In this document: positions 59,949 to 64,000 of the stretch, in pieces
How positions within the stretch are numbered: position 1 is the first letter of the stretch
Layout of the letters: each line of letters begins with the position of its first letter
NCBI GenBank assembly: GCA_964558325.1
Contig: CAZLCX010000002.1
Span: forward strand, 62,001-126,000
Source of the DNA: Halonatronomonas sp964558325
GTDB lineage: Bacteria; Bacillota; Halanaerobiia; Halanaerobiales; Halarsenatibacteraceae
Length of the DNA stretch: 64,000 nucleotides
Direction: 5' to 3'
Notes under the pieces: generated by a model
Told to the model about the DNA's origin: nothing
Databases searched by the model: none
The model's input: the letters and a program-made list of their open reading frames with translations, nothing else
Translations under genes and position numbers: made by a program

Positions 59949-61286
59949 ATGGACTTATTTTCAAGTGGACAGGATAATAATAAAAATAAACCATTAGCCT
60001 ATAGAATGAGGCCTAAAAATTTTTCGGAAATCTATGGGCAAGAAAATATTATTGGTGAAGGAAAATTATTGAGAAGAATGATTGAATCTGACAGGTTACA
60101 ATCATTAATTTTATATGGTCCCCCTGGTACCGGGAAGACTAGCCTGGCAAAAATCATTGCTGATAATACTAATTCTGATTTTGTAAAAATTAATGCTGTT
60201 ACCTCAGGGGTTAAGGATATAAGAGAAGTAATTAAAAAGGGTAAAAATAATTTAAAATTATATAAACAAAGAACTATTTTATTTATTGATGAAATTCATA
60301 GGTTTAATAAATCTCAACAGGATGCGTTACTACCCTCTGTTGAAAATGGTACAATTATAATGATTGGTGCTACAACTGAAAACCCTTATTTTGAAGTTAA
60401 CTCTCCTTTATTATCTAGGAGTAGAGTTTTTAAGTTAGAGCCATTAGAACAAAAAGATATTGTAAAAATTATTAAGCAAGCATTAAATGATCATGAGAAT
60501 GGTTTAGGTGCATATAATATAAAAATTAATGATGACGCAATTGATTTTTTAGCTGAGAAAGCCAATGGAGATGCCAGAATTGCTTTAAATGGATTGGAAA
60601 TCGCTGTTTTTTCAACTCCAACAAATAGTGACGGAATTATTGACTTAGATAAGGAAATTATTGCAGAAAGCCTTCAGGAAAGAATTGTAAAATATGATAA
60701 GGATGGGGATAGGCATTATGATGTAATTTCTGCTTTTATTAAAAGTATTAGAGGTTCTGATCCAGATGCTGCTATCTATTGGTTAGCATTAATGCTAGAA
60801 GCTGGTGAAGATCCGATGTTTATTGGTAGAAGATTAATTATTCATGCTTCAGAAGATATTGGTATGGCTGATCCTGGTTCTTTACAAATTGCTATAAGTG
60901 CTGTTAGAGCATTAGAATATGTAGGAATGCCAGAAGCTAGAATTCCACTTGCTCAGGCAACTATACATTTAGCAACTGCACCTAAGAGTAATTCAGTCAT
61001 TCAAAGTATAGATAAAGCTTTAGAATTTGTTAGAAATAATGAATATAGTGAAGTTCCGGATCACCTGCGTGATAACCATTATTCTGGTTCTGAAGATTTT
61101 GGACATGGTCAAGGATATAAGTATCCTCATAATTATGAGAATAATTATGTTGAACAAACATATTTACCAGAGAAATATCTGGACATTGATTTTTATTTTC
61201 CTGATGGACAGGGGCGGGAAAAAAAGATCAAAGCTTTTTTAAGTGAATTAAAAGGCTCAGCAAATGGTGGTGATTTATCTGAATAA
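59949..61286 (+). CDS. rarA: Replication-associated recombination protein RarA
   Basis: AAA+ ATPase acting at stalled replication forks, also called MgsA. The 445 residues include Walker A GPPGTGKTSLA, Walker B LFIDEIHRFNKSQQDALL, GATTENP sensor, and the C-terminal MgsA domain (DPDAAIYWLALMLEAGEDPMFIGRRL, core APL). ATG 59949 follows AGGGGAA; the frame is open to 59919 in the previous gene. Its C-terminal end overlaps yigZ by 23 bases. Confidence 0.94.
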   Translation: MDLFSSGQDNNKNKPLAYRMRPKNFSEIYGQENIIGEGKLLRRMIESDRLQSLILYGPPGTGKTSLAKIIADNTNSDFVKINAVTSGVKDIREVIKKGKNNLKLYKQRTILFIDEIHRFNKSQQDALLPSVENGTIIMIGATTENPYFEVNSPLLSRSRVFKLEPLEQKDIVKIIKQALNDHENGLGAYNIKINDDAIDFLAEKANGDARIALNGLEIAVFSTPTNSDGIIDLDKEIIAESLQERIVKYDKDGDRHYDVISAFIKSIRGSDPDAAIYWLALMLEAGEDPMFIGRRLIIHASEDIGMADPGSLQIAISAVRALEYVGMPEARIPLAQATIHLATAPKSNSVIQSIDKALEFVRNNEYSEVPDHLRDNHYSGSEDFGHGQGYKYPHNYENNYVEQTYLPEKYLDIDFYFPDGQGREKKIKAFLSELKGSANGGDLSE

Positions 61287-61911
61287 AATTAAGGAATATA
61301 AAACTGTTAATTCTTCACAAGAGATATTGAATAAAGTTAAAGATAGTAAATTTTATGGTATTGCTAAAAATTGTGAAAGTATAAATTCAGCTGAAAAGTT
61401 TATAGATGAGATTAAAGAAAAATATTCAGATGCCAATCATAATGTAAATGCTTATCGTATTTATAATAAAACTAATTTAATTGAATATGCAGATGATGAT
61501 GGTGAGCCTGCAGGTTCTTCAGGTAAACCTGTATTACAACAGATTTTAACTGAAGAATTAATAAATACAGTTGTTGTAGTAACAAGATATTTTGGAGGTA
61601 CAAAATTAGGTATTGGTGGATTAATCAGAGCCTATGGTAAGACTGCAAAATTAGCTATTGAGGCAGCAGAAATCAAAGACCTTGCTTTATATAAAAGATT
61701 AAAGTTTATAGGTCCTTATGATAATATAGGAGATGTTTTAGGTCAATTAGAAAAATTTAAAGCAGAAATTAAAGATCAAGGTTATCAGAAAGGTCAATTT
61801 GTTATTTATGCAGTTATGAAATATAATATTGTTAATGATTTAATTAAGCAGGTTAAAGAGATTACATCTGATAGAGTTAACGTAATTATTGAGGGTTCTT
61901 TTTATATTTAA
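61264..61911 (+). CDS. YigZ/IMPACT family protein
   Basis: Conserved protein related to the eukaryotic IMPACT protein; role unknown, and possibly translation-linked. The 215-residue product has YADDDGEPAGSSGKPVL and the hallmark VVVVTRYFGGTKLGIGGLIRAYG block, then a C-terminal ferredoxin-like domain. It overlaps rarA by 23 bases, so the start (ATG 61264, or GTG 61270) is uncertain. In Firmicutes it is found next to DNA metabolism genes without a clear link. Confidence 0.85.
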   Translation: MVVIYLNKIKEYKTVNSSQEILNKVKDSKFYGIAKNCESINSAEKFIDEIKEKYSDANHNVNAYRIYNKTNLIEYADDDGEPAGSSGKPVLQQILTEELINTVVVVTRYFGGTKLGIGGLIRAYGKTAKLAIEAAEIKDLALYKRLKFIGPYDNIGDVLGQLEKFKAEIKDQGYQKGQFVIYAVMKYNIVNDLIKQVKEITSDRVNVIIEGSFYI

Positions 61912-61925
61912 AATGAATAAAATAT

Positions 61926-61954
61926 TTGACAGTTATTTTTTTGTATGGTAGAAT
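61926..61954 (+). promoter_or_regulatory. Promoter of the Fe-S assembly operon
   Basis: Consensus TTGACA (61926-61931), 17-base spacer, TAGAAT (61949-61954) with an extended -10 TG. Directly after the -10 lies the imperfect inverted sequence AATCCGAG ... CTCAAGTAT (61956-61979), a candidate operator for the Rrf2 regulator encoded next. Confidence 0.75.
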
Positions 61955-61993
61955 AAATCCGAGGATAAAACTCAAGTATGGGGTGGTATAAAA

Positions 61994-62416
61994 ATGAAAA
62001 TTTCAACCAGGGGAAGATATGGGCTTAGAGCTATGATTGATTTGGCAATTAACGAAGACGGTGAAGCTATTCCGTTAAGAGTAATTGCTGAAAGAGAAAA
62101 TATTTCAGAACAGTATTTAGAACAGCTATTTGCTAATTTAAGAAAATCTGGTTTAGTTAAAAGTGTTAGAGGTGCTCATGGTGGTTATTTATTAAATCGT
62201 TCACCTGAAAAGATAACAGCAGGAGATGTTTTCAGGGTACTTGAAGGGCCAGTTAGTCCAGTTGATTGTGTACAGGATGGATATGATTGTGAAAAAAGTG
62301 AAGAATGTGTAACCCATGATTTATGGAATATTTTAAGCGATCAAATTGAAGAAGTATTGGATTCTTTTACATTAGAAGATTTTAAAAATAAAGCTAAAAA
62401 GATAAAAGCAAACTAA
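61994..62416 (+). CDS. iscR: Rrf2 family regulator, IscR-like
   Basis: Transcription regulator of Fe-S or cysteine metabolism. The 140 residues have an N-terminal winged helix (MKISTRGRYGLRAMIDLA, GGYLLNR) and three cysteines, C92, C99 and C105, followed by H108. That is close to the E. coli IscR cluster ligands (C92, C98, C104 and H107). The cysteine set favours IscR over the cysteine-free CymR of Bacillus. It is the first gene of its operon with iscS and iscU downstream, typical of an autoregulated Fe-S control circuit. Confidence 0.85.
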   Translation: MKISTRGRYGLRAMIDLAINEDGEAIPLRVIAERENISEQYLEQLFANLRKSGLVKSVRGAHGGYLLNRSPEKITAGDVFRVLEGPVSPVDCVQDGYDCEKSEECVTHDLWNILSDQIEEVLDSFTLEDFKNKAKKIKAN

Positions 62417-62441
62417 TTTTGTAGTTAATGAGGTGAAATTT

Positions 62442-63614
62442 ATGGATAAAAGATATTATTTTGATCATGCTGCTACAACCCCAATTGATGAAAAAGTTTT
62501 TAAAGAGATGAAGCCCTTTTTAACAGATGAGTTTGGTAATCCTTCAAGTATTTATCAAGAAGGACAGAAAGCTAATCAGGCAGTAATGGAAGCCAGAAAA
62601 AAAGTTCAGAATTTAATTAATGCTGAAGATAGCAGAGAGATTATTTTTACTGGTAGTGGTACTGAAGCTGATAACCTGGCCATTAAGGGTGTATCAATGG
62701 CTTTAAAAGATAAAGGTAATCATATTATTACTAGTGAAATAGAACATCACGCTGTGCTTCATACCTGTGAGTTTATGGAAAAACATTTGGGTTTTGATGT
62801 AACTTATCTAGAAGTCGATGAAGATGGCTTTATAAATATTAATGAGCTTGAGGATGCAATTAGAGATGACACTGTTTTAATTACTATAATGATGGCTAAT
62901 AATGAGATAGGTACTATTGAACCTGTAAAAGATATTGCTAAAATAGCTGAAGAAAATGACATTTATTTTCATACTGATGCAGTTCAGGCCGCAGGTCAGA
63001 TAGAGATTGATGTTCAGGAGCTGGGAGTTGACCTATTAACAGTTTCTGCTCATAAAATTAATGGACCTAAAGGAGTCGGCGCACTATATGTAAAAAAAGG
63101 TGTTAAATTGATTCCGCAGATGAATGGTGGGGCCCAGGAAAGAAAACGTCGTGGAGGCACTGAAAATCTGGCTGGAATAGTTGGATTTGGTAAAGCTGCA
63201 GAACTTGCTAAGGAAAGGCTTCAGGAGAAACAAAATAAACTTGTAAAGTTAAGAGATAAAATTATTAACAATATAGAAAATAATATTTCTGAAGCTATTC
63301 TCAATGGACCTCGAGGAGAAAAAAGGCTACCTAACAATGTTAATTTCTGTTTTAGGTATATTGAAGGAGAATCTATTTTGTTGAATTTGGATTTCTTAGG
63401 TATTGCTGCTTCAAGTGGTTCAGCCTGTACTTCAGGTTCACTTGATCCTTCACATGTATTACTTTCTCTTGGTATGTCCCATGAAGTGGCTCATGGTTCT
63501 TTAAGACTTTCACTGGGTTATAATACAACAGAAGAAGAAGTTGATTATTTATTAGATAAATTACCAGGAGTAATTCAAAAGATTAGAGATATGTCTCCAT
63601 TATATGATGGATAA
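62442..63614 (+). CDS. iscS: Cysteine desulfurase
   Basis: PLP enzyme giving sulfur from cysteine to Fe-S clusters and tRNA thiolation. The 390-residue product has YYFDHAATTPID, NEIGTIEP, PLP-binding K205 in SAHKINGPKG and the catalytic loop C329 in SGSACTSGSLDPSHVL, with HGSLRLSLG near the end. It is of IscS/NifS type. ATG 62442 follows GAGGTG; the in-frame GTG 62433 is less likely. It is followed by iscU after 32 bases; in Firmicutes mnmA often comes next. Confidence 0.95.
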   Translation: MDKRYYFDHAATTPIDEKVFKEMKPFLTDEFGNPSSIYQEGQKANQAVMEARKKVQNLINAEDSREIIFTGSGTEADNLAIKGVSMALKDKGNHIITSEIEHHAVLHTCEFMEKHLGFDVTYLEVDEDGFININELEDAIRDDTVLITIMMANNEIGTIEPVKDIAKIAEENDIYFHTDAVQAAGQIEIDVQELGVDLLTVSAHKINGPKGVGALYVKKGVKLIPQMNGGAQERKRRGGTENLAGIVGFGKAAELAKERLQEKQNKLVKLRDKIINNIENNISEAILNGPRGEKRLPNNVNFCFRYIEGESILLNLDFLGIAASSGSACTSGSLDPSHVLLSLGMSHEVAHGSLRLSLGYNTTEEEVDYLLDKLPGVIQKIRDMSPLYDG

Positions 63615-63646
63615 ATTATATTAGATATTAAGGAGTGTGTTTTTTT

Positions 63647-64000
63647 ATGTATTCGGATAAAGTTATGGATCATTTTCAGAACCCAAGAAATGTTGGGAAA
63701 ATGGATGATGCTGATGTTATTGGTGAAGTTGGTAATCCAACATGTGGTGATATTATAAAAGTCTATTTAAAAATTGAAAACGATCATATAAAAGATATTA
63801 AATTTTCCACATTTGGTTGTGGGGCAGCTGTTGCTACAAGTAGTATGGTAACAGAGCTTGTTAAAGGCAAATCCCTTGATGATGCATTGCAGGTTAGTAA
63901 AGATCAAGTTGCTGAGGCACTGGATGGGCTACCTCCAGCAAAAATGCACTGTTCAAACCTTGCAGCAGATGCTATTAAAGATGCTATAGAAAATTATAGA
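63647..64000 (+). CDS. iscU: IscU/NifU N-terminal Fe-S scaffold, 3'-truncated by window edge
   Basis: Scaffold on which Fe-S clusters are built with sulfur from IscS. 118 residues are visible, beginning MYSDKVMDHFQNPRNVG. The three cluster cysteines are at C33 (NPTCGD), C58 (FGCGA) and C102 (HCSNL), and D35 follows the first. The frame is still open at position 64000. ATG 63647 is preceded by AAGGAGTG. NifU-type with an extra C-terminal domain cannot be excluded because the end is missing. Confidence 0.95.
   Translation, partial: MYSDKVMDHFQNPRNVGKMDDADVIGEVGNPTCGDIIKVYLKIENDHIKDIKFSTFGCGAAVATSSMVTELVKGKSLDDALQVSKDQVAEALDGLPPAKMHCSNLAADAIKDAIENYR

Noticed and set aside
1..64000. CRISPR arrays, prophage or transposase genes
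   Set aside because: No regularly spaced repeats, phage structural genes or transposases were seen outside the unreadable gap.

Overview
The window is a 64 kb, AT-rich, densely packed chromosomal segment from a low-GC anaerobic member of the Firmicutes. Almost every gene is on the + strand; rpsT is the only clear exception. The diderm-style parts (a SurA-like periplasmic chaperone, flotillin/NfeD), the lack of sporulation genes at positions where spore formers carry them, the ABC1/UbiB kinase in an otherwise anaerobic-looking set, and general sequence character suggest the order Halanaerobiales or a close relative. That placement is inference. The window opens inside a uridine kinase gene, ends inside an iscU-like gene, and contains one 100-base run of N (23170-23269).

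Region by region: 1-3830 holds the end of udk, comEA with a very short comEC, holA and rpsT (reverse). 3900-15210 is the conserved block lepA-hemW-hrcA-grpE-dnaK-dnaJ-prmA-rsmE-mtaB-hinT, with a perfect CIRCE operator in front of hrcA. 15229-18112 is an nfeD-floA membrane operon with a third, unrecognised membrane gene. 18235-23049 is a gluconeogenesis operon (ppsA-ccpN-glpX plus an alpha/beta hydrolase). 23090-23350 has a promoter, an N gap and a terminator, probably an unassigned small RNA. 23437-38654 is the phoH-pgpH-ybeY-(DUF3048)-cdd-era-deoC-recO-glyQ-glyS-DUF299 kinase-dgt-dnaG-rpoD block. 38713-40393 holds a CAU tRNA, a NIF3-family gene and the RNase P RNA. 40462-50719 is yebC-ruvCAB-queA-tgt-yajC-lepB-secD-secF, then a phasin-like/UbiB pair. 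50848-59015 is apt-rel-dtd-MBL hydrolase-SurA/TPR protein-hisS-aspS. 59070-59248 is 6S RNA. 59357-64000 is 5-FCL-rarA-yigZ, then an Fe-S assembly operon (IscR-like regulator, cysteine desulfurase, IscU).

The genes form functional groups: heat-shock chaperones under HrcA; ribosome and tRNA maturation (rsmE, prmA, mtaB, era, ybeY, queA, tgt, dtd, RNase P); replication and repair (holA, dnaG, ruvCAB, recO, rarA); protein export (yajC, secDF, lepB); nucleotide signalling and salvage (pgpH for c-di-AMP, rel for (p)ppGpp, apt, cdd, deoC, dgt); and control of PEP synthesis by CcpN and the DUF299 bifunctional kinase.

Most of the window is conserved housekeeping DNA and I do not see a convincing wholly new system. 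The points most worth a second look are the ComEC protein lacking both usual accessory domains, the ccpN gene moved into a ppsA-glpX operon, the gap-interrupted RNA locus, the SurA-TPR fusion without a PPIase domain, the phasin-like/UbiB pair at the usual recJ position, the third gene of the nfeD-floA operon, and the repeated use of terminator-like hairpins inside operons that leave no room for a new promoter.
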